From: JAVBWO01 sp036677375
Lineage (GTDB): Bacteria > Bacillota > Dehalobacteriia > UBA4068 > UBA4997
NCBI GenBank assembly: GCA_036677375.1
Contig: JAVBWO010000012.1
Span: forward strand, 186,001 to 250,000
Direction: 5' to 3'
DNA length: 64,000 bases
Under the pieces are notes generated by a model. It was given only the letters and a program-made list of their open reading frames with translations, made no database searches and was not told the DNA's origin. How positions within the stretch are numbered: the stretch's first letter is position 1; each line of letters starts with the position of its first letter. Shown piece by piece: positions 33,981 to 43,343 of this stretch. A program made the position numbers and the translations under genes.

Positions 33981-35243
33981 TCAGACCTCCCTCGCCGCTT
34001 TTTCATATAGTCCCAAAAGACGGCAGGGGCTGGCATAATCGCCCAGTTCCTTCAGCATCAGAAGAGCTCCCTCCCATGTGAAATCGCCTTCAATATCGGC
34101 AAAAAAACGGTATTCAAAATTATGACCCGGAATCGGACGGGATTCGATCCTAGTCAGGTTCCAGCCCTTTTCGGCAAAGAGCCCTAAAGCTTGGTATAAA
34201 GAACCAGAGCGGTGCGGCAACGTAAAACTAAAGGTCACTTTATTCCCCACAGCCTCTTGCGGCTCTTCCGCGATGATAAAAAAGCGAGTGCTGTTTTGGG
34301 CGGCAGCCTGGATATTTGCCGAAAGAACCGCCAGGCCGTAGGTATCTGCGGCGTATTGGCTGGCAATGGCGGCTTTCTCTTTGTCGCCGGTATTTTTCAC
34401 ATACTGGGCAGAGAGAGCCGTATTATGATAAGGCCGCTTTTCCCAGCCGGTATTTTTCTGTAAAAAAGGCATACATTGCTCAAAGCCCTGTTCGTGGGAA
34501 TAGACTTGCCGAATATCCGATAAGCGCGTTCCTGGCAAACCCAAAAGGCAATGCCGAACCGGCAGGATCATTTCCCCTGTAATAGAGGCTGGAAATTCCA
34601 TCATCAAATCATAGACCTGAGCAATGGAACCGGTGGTGGAATTCTCTACCGGAACCACGCCATACTTGGCTTCGCCCCGAGCCACCGCTTGAAAGACACC
34701 GGCAAAATCGGGATAAGCCAAAGCAACCCCCCGGTTACCAAACCATTTTTCCAAGGCCTCGTGACTGTAAGCGCCGGGTACTCCCGCATAGGCGACTTTT
34801 ACTTGGGCAGTCTCGGGAACTTTTTCTGTGGTTATCCCCGGCTTAAAGGAAGTACTTTCCGGCTCTTTGCCATCTTGCGTCCTCTTTTTAAGGGCTTTTT
34901 CAATGGGGTTTTGGGAGGTTTGCTCCTGCTTAGGGCCGTTCTCTGTCTTATCCGTGGTCTCTGATACCGTTTTTTGAGAAAGGGATGACATCTGCTCTTT
35001 CTTGCTCAGATCCATTATGGTATGGAAAAAGACTTGCAGCTTATCTGCCAGGGTTTCATCAGACAGCCAAGCCAGGCGGCTTTGGCAGACGGCCTCCTCC
35101 CGGGAGGCGTCATAAATGGGCAGCCCGGCTTTTTCTTTCTCCCAGGCAATTTCCCGGGCCAATGCCATCCGTTCCTGGAACAGCTTGACCAGCTCACTGT
35201 CGATAGCGTCGATCTCTTTTCTTAACTGTTCCAATTCTTTCAT
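33981..35243 (-). CDS. pheA: Bifunctional chorismate mutase / prephenate dehydratase
   Basis: The 420-residue protein leads chorismate to phenylpyruvate. An AroQ-type chorismate mutase (1-85) is followed by a polar, charged linker (about 86-145), a prephenate dehydratase domain (147-330) with YAGVPGAYSHEA and the NSTRFF motif, and an ACT domain with ESRP that binds Phe for feedback inhibition. The linker of about 60 residues is unusually long. It overlaps aroC by four bases. Confidence 0.93.
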   Translation of the reverse strand: MKELEQLRKEIDAIDSELVKLFQERMALAREIAWEKEKAGLPIYDASREEAVCQSRLAWLSDETLADKLQVFFHTIMDLSKKEQMSSLSQKTVSETTDKTENGPKQEQTSQNPIEKALKKRTQDGKEPESTSFKPGITTEKVPETAQVKVAYAGVPGAYSHEALEKWFGNRGVALAYPDFAGVFQAVARGEAKYGVVPVENSTTGSIAQVYDLMMEFPASITGEMILPVRHCLLGLPGTRLSDIRQVYSHEQGFEQCMPFLQKNTGWEKRPYHNTALSAQYVKNTGDKEKAAIASQYAADTYGLAVLSANIQAAAQNSTRFFIIAEEPQEAVGNKVTFSFTLPHRSGSLYQALGLFAEKGWNLTRIESRPIPGHNFEYRFFADIEGDFTWEGALLMLKELGDYASPCRLLGLYEKAAREV

Positions 35244-36325
35244 GCTTTCGCCCCTTCCATGCCAATATCCATCAGGGCCAGCGCTACCGCCGCTTCCACC
35301 ACCGGCACCGCCCGCAACACGATGCAGGGATCATGCCGGCCGCTGATGGAGAGCATTTTTTCCGTATGAGCCGCCATATCCACAGTCTTCTGACTTTGTC
35401 CGATGGATGGCGTGGGCTTCACCGCCGCCCGAAGGATCAAGGGCATGCCGTTGGTGATTCCGCCGTTAACACCGCCGTTATGGTTGGTAGCAGTAACGAT
35501 TTTGTCTTCCTGTAAAATAAAGGGATCGTTGGCCTCGCTGCCCCGCATTTCCGCCATGGCAAAACCGGCGCCAAATTCCACGCCTTTGACGGCGGGAATG
35601 GCAAATAAAAGGGAGGCAATGACATTTTCCACACCGGCAAACATGGGGCTGCCCCAACCGGCTGGTAAACCGTAAGCGGCACATTCGATGATACCGCCCA
35701 CGGAATCTTCGTTTTCTCCGGCTTCCAGAATGGCTGCCTTCATATATTCCGCCGCGCCGTCATCCAAAACGGGGATTTCTTTTTTCTTTAAGCCTGCCAA
35801 GGCCGCCGTATCAAGGTTGCAGGGGTCAAAAGAGCTGTCCGCCACATGGCCGATCATGGCCGCGTGGGCTCCCACAACAATGTTCCGTCGGTTCAGCCAC
35901 TGCGCGGCCAAAACACCGGCAAAAACCAAAGGAGCCGTCAGTCTGCCTGAGAAATGACCGCCGCCCGAAGGGTCATGAAAACCCTGGTAGCGCACCATGC
36001 CCGTATAATCGGCATGGCCGGGACGTAAAAGCGAGCCGTTGCCGTAATCCTGCCGCCGGACATTGGTATTGGCAATCATGGCGCAAAGGGGCGTGCCTGT
36101 GGTTTTCCCCTGGTAAACGCCGGAAAGGATATTAACTTCATCTTTTTCCATCCGGGGCGTGGAATATAAATTTTGGCCAGGGGCCCGCCTTGCCATGGCC
36201 AGGGCAATCTCATCCTCTTGCACCGGCAAGCCAGGAGGTAAACCGTCTATGGCCACCCCGACGGCGGGACCGTGAGATTCGCCGAAGACCGTTATTTTCA
36301 AGTTACTACCAAGAAAGATGCTCAT
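35240..36325 (-). CDS. aroC: Chorismate synthase
   Basis: The protein (361 residues) makes chorismate from EPSP with reduced FMN. GESHGPAVGVAIDGLPPG near residue 15 and RPGHADYTG near 100 are diagnostic, and SGRLTAPLVFAG follows. It overlaps aroA by 20 bases and pheA by four. Confidence 0.95.
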   Translation of the reverse strand: MSIFLGSNLKITVFGESHGPAVGVAIDGLPPGLPVQEDEIALAMARRAPGQNLYSTPRMEKDEVNILSGVYQGKTTGTPLCAMIANTNVRRQDYGNGSLLRPGHADYTGMVRYQGFHDPSGGGHFSGRLTAPLVFAGVLAAQWLNRRNIVVGAHAAMIGHVADSSFDPCNLDTAALAGLKKKEIPVLDDGAAEYMKAAILEAGENEDSVGGIIECAAYGLPAGWGSPMFAGVENVIASLLFAIPAVKGVEFGAGFAMAEMRGSEANDPFILQEDKIVTATNHNGGVNGGITNGMPLILRAAVKPTPSIGQSQKTVDMAAHTEKMLSISGRHDPCIVLRAVPVVEAAVALALMDIGMEGAKA

Positions 36326-37571
36326 GTATGACGCCTCCTAACGACTCATATTCCCTCCAAAAATCGGGAGCCGATTTTTCTACCGTTTCATAACCTTCCA
36401 AAAGCACGGGCTCCCGACAGATGGTGGCAGCAATGGCCAGAGACATGGCAATACGGTGATCGCCCCAGGCCGAAACCCTACCGCCTCTCAGGCTGCCGCT
36501 GCCATAGATCAAAAGCCCGTCCGATGTTTCCGCAACGCTGCCGCCTAAAGCAGTAATACCCGCCGCAATGGCCGCCAGGCGGTCGCTTTCCTTAAGACGC
36601 AGCCTTTCGGCATGGATAATTCTGGTTTCACCCGTTACGCCGCAGGCCGCTACTGCCAAAGCAGGCACCAAATCAGGCACCTGCGCGGCGTCAATGATAC
36701 TGGCCTGAGGTGTACCGGGCAATGCCTTTACTTCCAAAGCGGTGTCCCAGATCCGTGCTCCCATTTGTGTCAATAGAGCCGTGACGGCTCTGTCCCCTTG
36801 CAGACTATTGCCGTAAAGGCCGCGGCAGGAAACCGGATTGCCCAGAAAGCCTGCCGTCAGGTAAAACGCGGCATGAGACCAGTCCGCTTCCACATGGTAA
36901 GCAAAAGGAGTATATTTCCCGGGTTTTATTGTAAAATGATTCCCTTCTCTTAAGATCACAATACCGAAAAGCGCCTGCACATCTTGGGTAAGCGCCACAT
37001 AATCGGCGGATTGCAGCTCGCCTTCGATCGCAATTTGGGAACTTTCTTTTAATAAGGGCAACGCCAGAAGCAGCCCCGAGACATACTGGCTGGAAACATT
37101 GCCCGGCAGAACATAGGCGCCGCTTTGCAGCCGACCCTTGGCCAAGATGCCCTCCGGCTTTTCCTCAATCGTGGCGCCGCCCCGGCGAAGCGCCTCAAGA
37201 TAAGGCGCCATGGGACGCTGGAACAGCCGGCCGCCGCCAGTGAAAAGGGTTTCGACGCCGCAGGCCAAGGCTACGGGCAAAAGAAAACGTAAGGTGGAAC
37301 CGGATTCTTTGCAATCCACCATTGCCTTTTCCTTCTCCCGCAAGCCACCGGATACCGCCAGAACAGGGGGTTCCCCTAATATACGGGCCAAACCAAGGGC
37401 TTCCAGACCCCGTCCTGTCGCGATAAGATCCTGGGAAGCGCCCACATTTTTCAAAATGGAAGTACCTTCCGCCAAGGCAGCGCAAATAAGCCCCCGATGG
37501 GAAAGAGATTTTGAGGGTTGAATCCAGACATCGCCCCGAAGCTTGCCGGGTGTAATCTCCAAAAGCTTCAT
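36306..37571 (-). CDS. aroA: 3-phosphoshikimate 1-carboxyvinyltransferase (EPSP synthase)
   Basis: This 421-residue enzyme joins PEP to shikimate 3-phosphate. PSKSLSHRGLI, GSGSTLRFLLP-like KESGSTLRFL, LKESDRL and DHRIAMSLA are present. Its start overlaps the aroB stop by four bases, which shows tight coupling. The N-terminal motif region suggests a class II-like sequence, but this was not tested. Confidence 0.94.
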   Translation of the reverse strand: MKLLEITPGKLRGDVWIQPSKSLSHRGLICAALAEGTSILKNVGASQDLIATGRGLEALGLARILGEPPVLAVSGGLREKEKAMVDCKESGSTLRFLLPVALACGVETLFTGGGRLFQRPMAPYLEALRRGGATIEEKPEGILAKGRLQSGAYVLPGNVSSQYVSGLLLALPLLKESSQIAIEGELQSADYVALTQDVQALFGIVILREGNHFTIKPGKYTPFAYHVEADWSHAAFYLTAGFLGNPVSCRGLYGNSLQGDRAVTALLTQMGARIWDTALEVKALPGTPQASIIDAAQVPDLVPALAVAACGVTGETRIIHAERLRLKESDRLAAIAAGITALGGSVAETSDGLLIYGSGSLRGGRVSAWGDHRIAMSLAIAATICREPVLLEGYETVEKSAPDFWREYESLGGVIHEHLSW

Positions 37572-38614
37572 ACGCCTACCCCCTCCAGCAATTGTTCAAG
37601 AACCAAAGCCGGCACCTGCTCCACCACAGCTTCACCAATGCCTTTTAAAAGCACCAGACGTCCGGCGCCCTTTTTATCCAATTGTAAAGCATCCGCCACT
37701 AATTTGCGATCCACAGGGGGAGCTTGCACCGGCAAATCATAACGGATGAGTACTTCTTCGATCTCTTTTGCTGTCCCTACCGGCGCCAGTCCCAATTTTT
37801 CACTGAGCCGGGCAGCGGCCGCCATGCCGATGGCAACGCCCTCGCCGTGGAGGATTCCGTTATAACCAAGGGCGCTTTCCACGGCATGCCCCAAAGTATG
37901 GCCAAAATTCAACTGGGCCCGAATCCCCCGGTCAAAGGGATCGGCGGCGGCATATTCCTGCTTAATGGCAATACAGCGGGTCACCAGCGCGGTAAGATCC
38001 TGCCGCTCTTTTCCTTTGGCGATTTGATAAAAAAGCGCTTGATCTCTGATGCAACCGTATTTGATGACCTCCGCCATGCCTGCCGACCACTGGCGGGGTT
38101 CTAAAGTAGCCAAAGCGGCAATGTCGGCCACTACCATCTTGGGATTGTAAAAGGTGCCAGCCATATTCTTACCCTGGGGCAGGTCAATGGCTACCTTGCC
38201 GCCCACAGAGCTGTCTACCTGAGCCAGCAAGGTAGTGGGAAGCTGCACAAAATTGACGCCCCGCATATAGGTGGCGGCGGCAAAACCGGCTAAATCCCCT
38301 ACTACGCCGCCGCCCAATGCCAGCACCACATCCTGGCGGGAAAGAGGAGCCTCCGCCATCTTGCCGTATAAATAAAACAGCATTTCCGGGGATTTGCTGC
38401 CTTCTCCTTCCGGTACTGTTACTAAAGTAGACGTCATGCCGGCTTCCCTAAGAACATCAAGTAATTGTATGCCGTAAAGGGGCGCTACTTTTGCATCACT
38501 GACCACAAAGGCCTTTCTCCCGGTAAAGGCAGCCAAGTATTCCCCGGTTTTTTTCAGAAGGCCTTCGCCGATATGAATATCATAACCATTGCCATGGACT
38601 GTTTTCAAAACCAT
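37568..38614 (-). CDS. aroB: 3-dehydroquinate synthase
   Basis: The protein (348 residues) closes the ring of DAHP to 3-dehydroquinate with NAD and a divalent metal. GGGVVGDLAGFAA, LPTTLLAQVDSSVGGK, FGHTLGHAVE and HGEGVAIGM are all present. It heads the tightly overlapping block aroB-aroA-aroC-pheA-aroK. A 406-base gap separates it from aroF. Confidence 0.95.
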   Translation of the reverse strand: MVLKTVHGNGYDIHIGEGLLKKTGEYLAAFTGRKAFVVSDAKVAPLYGIQLLDVLREAGMTSTLVTVPEGEGSKSPEMLFYLYGKMAEAPLSRQDVVLALGGGVVGDLAGFAAATYMRGVNFVQLPTTLLAQVDSSVGGKVAIDLPQGKNMAGTFYNPKMVVADIAALATLEPRQWSAGMAEVIKYGCIRDQALFYQIAKGKERQDLTALVTRCIAIKQEYAAADPFDRGIRAQLNFGHTLGHAVESALGYNGILHGEGVAIGMAAAARLSEKLGLAPVGTAKEIEEVLIRYDLPVQAPPVDRKLVADALQLDKKGAGRLVLLKGIGEAVVEQVPALVLEQLLEGVGV

Positions 38615-39020
38615 CTGCTCCTTCTTTATACTGTCTTTATATTGTGCTTTTTACGCTGTTTCGTTTTTACCTGTTCATGATAGAAGAGGATAAATACAAT
38701 AAAGCCATTAGAAACGTTAGCAAATTCAGCAAATTTACTTGCGGGTAAGACATGCCTTGCTGCTTATTCCGTATTTTTGGTATGCCAGTTTCGCTTTTGC
38801 TTCATTTAAATGCTAATGATACCTCAACATAAATAGTATCCTGCTATCATCCTGTTTTATCTGTTTTTTATTCGGCTTTTTCCTGTTTTATCCTGCTTTA
38901 TCCTTTTTTGTCCTGCTTTGTCCAGTCAAAACACGGGAAGATGGCAATGGGGCCTTCATAGAACATGCCACCGAAAGTATTTTCCTGATGCAACTTGCGG
39001 GTTTTCCTGCGCACTACTTA
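38615..39020. other. Gap within the aro operon
   Basis: This 406-base gap between aroF and aroB (- strand) holds no supported gene. It is pyrimidine-rich on the + strand and carries the 10-bp tandem repeat at 38881-38923. A second promoter for aroB may lie here, but I see none with a good consensus. Confidence 0.5.
38881..38923. repeat. 10-bp tandem repeat
   Basis: Four and a third copies of a TCCTGYTTTR unit follow each other, and degenerate copies extend left to about 38839. The period is one helical turn. Confidence 0.8.
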
Positions 39021-40034
39021 CTACATGCTGCGACCCAAGAGTTCCGCCACTTTGCCGCATTTCTCCATCAAAACAGCGAAATCCTGTGGCAAGATGGACT
39101 GGGGTCCGTCGGAAAGGGCGTTTTTAGGATCGTTATGCACTTCGATAAGCAACCCATCGGCACCCGCGGCCACTGCCGCCAGAGACAGGGGCTCTACCAT
39201 GTAGCGCCGTCCGGCGGCGTGGGAAGGGTCCACCAAAACGGGCAAGTGGGAAAGCTCTTTCAAAGCCGGAATGGCGCTGATATCCAAAGTATTCCTGGTA
39301 TAATTCTCGAAGGTGCGGATGCCCCGTTCGCATAGGATCACATTGGGGTTACCCCGGCTCATGATATACTCCGCCGACATGAGAAGCTCCTCAATGGTGC
39401 TGGAAAGGCCCCGTTTTAACAATACCGGCTTTTTGGTGCTGCCAACTTCCTTCAGAAGCTCGAAATTTTGCATATTGCGGGCGCCAATTTGGATGACATC
39501 CACCACCATCTCAAACATTTCCACATGCCGGGGAGTGGTCAGCTCCGTCACGATGGGCAGCCCGGTTTCCAACCGTATCTGCTGTAGGATCTCGATGCCT
39601 TCTTTTTCCATGCCCTGGAAGGAATAGGGCGAGGTGCGCGGCTTGTAAGCGCCGCCCCGGATGGCGGAAGCCCCCGCCGCTTTGACTTGGGCCGCGATAC
39701 CGCGCATTTGATCCAGGCTTTCCACCGAGCAGGGTCCGGCGATGGCAATGATTTGATTACCGCCGATTAGCACATCTCCCACCTGGACAACGCTGTTTTC
39801 CGGATGAAATTTCCGGTTGGCCTTTTTATAAGGCTCCTGTACGGGGATGATGCGCTCCACCCCTTCCATCAACAAAACCTGTTCTTTGTCTACCTGGGTC
39901 GTATCTCCCAAAACTCCTAGGACCACACAATCCACGCCCTGATTCACCTGTACCTGCATTTGGCTTTTTTCCAGAGTGGCAATCACTTCTTCCGTCTGGC
40001 CGGAAGTTGCTTTCGGACTCATGATGACGATCAT
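39021..40034 (-). CDS. aroF: 3-deoxy-7-phosphoheptulonate synthase (type I-beta)
   Basis: The 337-residue enzyme condenses PEP and erythrose 4-phosphate, the entry to aromatic synthesis. An N-terminal ferredoxin-like regulatory domain (1-70, starting MIVIMSPKATSG) precedes the barrel with IAGPCSVES, GAYKPRTSPYSFQG and DPSHAAGRR. ATG 40034 follows AAAGGAGG; a longer frame includes that site. Upstream lie a promoter, a Phe-rich leader peptide and an attenuator, so its expression should respond to charged tRNA-Phe. Confidence 0.95.
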   Translation of the reverse strand: MIVIMSPKATSGQTEEVIATLEKSQMQVQVNQGVDCVVLGVLGDTTQVDKEQVLLMEGVERIIPVQEPYKKANRKFHPENSVVQVGDVLIGGNQIIAIAGPCSVESLDQMRGIAAQVKAAGASAIRGGAYKPRTSPYSFQGMEKEGIEILQQIRLETGLPIVTELTTPRHVEMFEMVVDVIQIGARNMQNFELLKEVGSTKKPVLLKRGLSSTIEELLMSAEYIMSRGNPNVILCERGIRTFENYTRNTLDISAIPALKELSHLPVLVDPSHAAGRRYMVEPLSLAAVAAGADGLLIEVHNDPKNALSDGPQSILPQDFAVLMEKCGKVAELLGRSM

Positions 40035-40084
40035 TTTATTACCTCCTTTAATTTTGATCATAATAATCAAGGCTTTAAGCTTTC

Positions 40085-40124
40085 ATAAAATAAAAAACAC
40101 GGGAGCCATTATCAGGCTCCCGTG
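40085..40124 (-). terminator. Attenuator terminator before aroF
   Basis: CACGGGAGCC and GGCTCCCGTG form a perfect 10-bp stem with a seven-base loop, and on the minus strand a TTTTTT run follows. It lies between the leader peptide and aroF. CCATT-tgc-GGC just after the leader stop could pair instead with GCC-tgat-AATGG of this stem-loop as an antiterminator. Confidence 0.85.
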
Positions 40125-40164
40125 CTATAAACAAGCAGGATAAGAGTAGCCGCAAATGGTTTTT

Positions 40165-40245
40165 CTAGCCCACGTCAAAATAGCCGTAGTTTAAAAAACT
40201 AAAGCTAAACAGGCCAAAAAATCGATTTGCAGCGCGATGAGACAT
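40165..40245 (-). CDS. Phe-rich attenuation leader peptide
   Basis: This 26-codon frame reads MSHRAANRFFGLFSFSF and continues to a TAG. It has six Phe codons (9, 10, 13, 15, 17, 23) and two Tyr (20, 22). GGAGGT lies seven bases before its ATG, a consensus promoter lies upstream and a terminator downstream. This is the classic layout of ribosome-mediated attenuation, as in pheA/pheST leaders of enterobacteria. Confidence 0.85.
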   Translation of the reverse strand: MSHRAANRFFGLFSFSFLNYGYFDVG

Positions 40246-40280
40246 TTTCAGACCTCCGTTTGAGGTACTTATTTGCAGTT

Positions 40281-40309
40281 ATTATAACATCAGGCAAAGT
40301 AAAGTGCAA
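40281..40309 (-). promoter_or_regulatory. Promoter of the aroF-led operon
   Basis: On the minus strand TTGCAC (40304-40309) and TATAAT (40281-40286) are spaced by 17 bases, 36 bases before the leader-peptide start. This is a good SigA-type promoter. Confidence 0.8.
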
Positions 40310-40403
40310 GAAAATTTTTTCAAGCAAAAGAATATTAAACGAGGTCAATTATTACCGAACCGTAAAGTGGGAGACCCGGCAAAGGCCGACAACATCTGCC
40401 CTA

Positions 40404-41480
40404 TCAGGACATTCTTTTCAGGATCGCTTCACCCATGGCAGCGGTGCCTAAGGCTTTTTCACCGGATTTTGCGATATCTGCCGTACGCAGTCCCTCTGCC
40501 AGGACTTGCTCCACTGCTTTTTCGATGATCTCAGCCCCTTGGGGTAAATCCAGAGAATAGCGGCACATCATGGCCGCCGACAAAATAGTGGCGATGGGAT
40601 TCGCCTTGTCCGCTCCGGCAATATCAGGAGCCGAACCGTGAATCGGCTCATAAAGCCCGCTTTTGCCTTCGCCTAAACTGGCGGAAGGCAGCATGCCGAT
40701 GGAACCTGTCAGCATGGAAGCCTCGTCGGATAAAATATCTCCGAACATGTTTTCCGTTACGATGACGTCAAACTGGCCGGGATCTCGCACCAATTGCATG
40801 GCGGCGTTATCTACCAGCATATTGCGAAATTCCACATCGGAATATTCCTGAGCCAACTCTTCCATAACTTGCCGCCAAAGGCGGGAAGTCTCCAGAACAT
40901 TGGCTTTATCCACTGAGGTCAGTTTTTTGCGTCTGGCCCGGGCGGTGGCAAAGCCCACCCGGCCGATCCGTTGGATCTCTTTCACGCTATAGGGCATGAT
41001 GTCATAAGCACATTGACCCTCAGGCGTTTGCCTGCGCCCTTTTTCACCAAAATAAATGCCGCCGGTCAATTCCCGGACGATGATCAAATCAAGGCCGCCC
41101 GCTACCAGTTCCGGCTTTAAAGGGCATGCCTCAGCAAGAGGCGCGTAAAGCATTGCGGGGCGCAGGTTGGCAAATACCTCTAAATTACCACGCAAGCCAA
41201 AAAGAGCTGTTTCCGGGCGTTGGCCGCCGGGCAAATGATCCCATTTTGGACCGCCGACCGCGCCTAAAAGAACACTGTCCGCCTTTAGGCAAGCTTCCAA
41301 GGTGCTCTGGGGCAGAGACTCTCCCACCGTGTCGATGGCAATGCCGCCCGCCAAAACTTCCTGAAAACAAAAGTCATGTCCTAAGAGACAGCCAACTTTT
41401 TCTAAAACCAGTATGGCCTGCTCTGTAACCTCAGGCCCGATACCGTCTCCTTTGATGACCGCAATATTATAATGTACCAT
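40404..41480 (-). CDS. leuB: 3-isopropylmalate dehydrogenase
   Basis: This 358-residue enzyme oxidises and decarboxylates 3-isopropylmalate in leucine synthesis. IKGDGIGPEV at the start, LLGAVGGPKWD, RELTGGIYFG and EPIHGSAPDIAG are diagnostic. It lies 42 bases after leuD and is the last leu gene before the aroF promoter. Confidence 0.95.
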   Translation of the reverse strand: MVHYNIAVIKGDGIGPEVTEQAILVLEKVGCLLGHDFCFQEVLAGGIAIDTVGESLPQSTLEACLKADSVLLGAVGGPKWDHLPGGQRPETALFGLRGNLEVFANLRPAMLYAPLAEACPLKPELVAGGLDLIIVRELTGGIYFGEKGRRQTPEGQCAYDIMPYSVKEIQRIGRVGFATARARRKKLTSVDKANVLETSRLWRQVMEELAQEYSDVEFRNMLVDNAAMQLVRDPGQFDVIVTENMFGDILSDEASMLTGSIGMLPSASLGEGKSGLYEPIHGSAPDIAGADKANPIATILSAAMMCRYSLDLPQGAEIIEKAVEQVLAEGLRTADIAKSGEKALGTAAMGEAILKRMS

Positions 41481-41522
41481 AAAAGCACCTCATCTAATTT
41501 TTGTTACTCTTTTGTGATTCCT

Positions 41523-42017
41523 CTACGATTCTTTGATAGAAGCCAAAAGGCCGCCCGAAGCCACAATATTTTGGATAAATTCAGGAAATGCCTGGCTTTG
41601 ATAGCTCTTGCCGCTGGTGATATCAGTGATGATTCCTGTCTTAAAATCCACCGACACGGTGTCGCATTCCTTGATCTCCGCCGCCGCTTCCGGGCACTCC
41701 AGGATGGGCAGGCCGATATTCACCGCGTTGCGGTAGAAGATCCGGGCAAAGCTTTCCGCAATGACACAGGCAATGCCGCTGTATTTGATGGCAAGTGGCG
41801 CATGCTCCCGGGAAGAACCGCAGCCGAAGTTTTTGCCGCCCACCATGATATCTCCCGGTCTGACCCGCTCTACAAAAGCGGCGTCAATATCCTCCATACA
41901 ATGGCGCGCCAGTTCCACGCCATCCGAGGTGTTAAGATAGCGAGCGGGAATGATGACGTCCGTATCCACATTGTCGCCATAGCGAAAGACTTTTCCTTGC
42001 GCTTGTAGTGCTTGCAT
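41523..42017 (-). CDS. leuD: 3-isopropylmalate dehydratase, small subunit
   Basis: The 164-residue small subunit works with LeuC to isomerise 2- to 3-isopropylmalate. GDNVDTDVIIPARYLN and NFGCGSSREHAPLAI are typical. The length fits the LeuD class paired with 420-residue LeuC proteins. Confidence 0.95.
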   Translation of the reverse strand: MQALQAQGKVFRYGDNVDTDVIIPARYLNTSDGVELARHCMEDIDAAFVERVRPGDIMVGGKNFGCGSSREHAPLAIKYSGIACVIAESFARIFYRNAVNIGLPILECPEAAAEIKECDTVSVDFKTGIITDITSGKSYQSQAFPEFIQNIVASGGLLASIKES

Positions 42018-42032
42018 ATTCGCCGCCTCCTT

Positions 42033-43292
42033 TTAAATGCCGTCCGGGGTCGTGATGAAGCCGGCCACAGCCGTTGCGGCCGCAACAGCAGGATTGGCCA
42101 GATAGATCTCGGACTCGCTGTGTCCCATACGGCCCACAAAATTGCGGTTGGTGGTAGCCACCACCCGCTCTCCCTTGCCCAAAATTCCGCAATGACCGCC
42201 TAAGCAGGGACCGCAGGTAGGCGTGGAAACCGCTGCGCCCGCTTCGATAAAGGTCTCAATGAGTCCCTCCTTCACCGCTTGCAGGTAGATTTCCTGAGTA
42301 GCGGGGAAAACAATGGTACGCACACCTTTTTTGATCTTACGATCCTTCAATATCCTGGCCGCTACCTGGAGATCTTCCAGTCGTCCGTTGGTGCAGGAAC
42401 CGATGACCACCTGATCCACGGGGATATAAGGCAATTCGTCGGCGAAGCGGGTATTTTCCGGCAGGTGGGGCAAAGCCACCACAGGCCGGATTTTTGAAAG
42501 GTCGATGTCATGGCTCTTTTCATAGACCGCGTCATCGTCGGCGGAAAAAACGGTAAAGGGCCGGGTTACCCGCCCCGCCACATAGCTTTGGGTCTTGGCA
42601 TCCACCGGAAAGATACCGTTTTTAGCTCCGGCTTCGATGGCCATATTGGCAATGGCAAAACGATCGGACATGGAAAGGTTGGCAATGCCCTCGCCGGTGA
42701 ATTCCATGGATTGGTATAAAGCGCCGGCAACGCCGATCTTGCCGATGATATATAAAATGATATCCTTGCCTGAAGACCAGGCGGGCAATTTGCCGTATAG
42801 AACAAATTGTTGGGCGAAAGGCACCTTGAACCAGGATTTCCCCGTGGCCATGGCCGCCGCGATATCGGTACTGCCCATGCCGGTGGAAAAGGCTCCCAAA
42901 GCGCCATAGGTGCAGGTATGAGAGTCAGCCCCCACCACCAGCTCGCCGGGAGCCACCAAACCTTTTTCCGGCAGGAGGGCGTGTTCAATGCCCATCTCGC
43001 CCACATCATAAAAATGGGTGATCTCTTTTTCTCTGGCGTATTCCCGGATCATGCGGCATTGTTCCGCCGCCTTGATATCACGATTGGGCGTCAGATGATC
43101 CAGGACAAGCGCAATCTTATCTTTATCAAACACTTTGGTCAATTCTGCTTTGTTCAATTCATTGATGGCCACAGGCGCCGTGATGTCATTGGCCAAAACC
43201 AGATCCACCGAAGCGGAAATCAATTGGCCCGCATGAACCTGATCCAGCCCGGCATGGGCCGCCAAAATCTTTTGAGACATGGTCATTCCCAT
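42033..43292 (-). CDS. leuC: 3-isopropylmalate dehydratase, large subunit
   Basis: This 419-residue aconitase-family subunit carries the [4Fe-4S] cluster. VVGADSHTCTYGALG and CTNGRLEDL with TCGPCLGGHCG give the three cluster cysteines. It is the shorter LeuC type common in clostridia and archaea. AGGAGGGG precedes the ATG. Confidence 0.95.
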   Translation of the reverse strand: MGMTMSQKILAAHAGLDQVHAGQLISASVDLVLANDITAPVAINELNKAELTKVFDKDKIALVLDHLTPNRDIKAAEQCRMIREYAREKEITHFYDVGEMGIEHALLPEKGLVAPGELVVGADSHTCTYGALGAFSTGMGSTDIAAAMATGKSWFKVPFAQQFVLYGKLPAWSSGKDIILYIIGKIGVAGALYQSMEFTGEGIANLSMSDRFAIANMAIEAGAKNGIFPVDAKTQSYVAGRVTRPFTVFSADDDAVYEKSHDIDLSKIRPVVALPHLPENTRFADELPYIPVDQVVIGSCTNGRLEDLQVAARILKDRKIKKGVRTIVFPATQEIYLQAVKEGLIETFIEAGAAVSTPTCGPCLGGHCGILGKGERVVATTNRNFVGRMGHSESEIYLANPAVAAATAVAGFITTPDGI

Positions 43293-43343
43293 AGGTTCCC
43301 CTCCTTTGCTTGCTGATAAATTGACATGATTTCTAAGTTTGGT

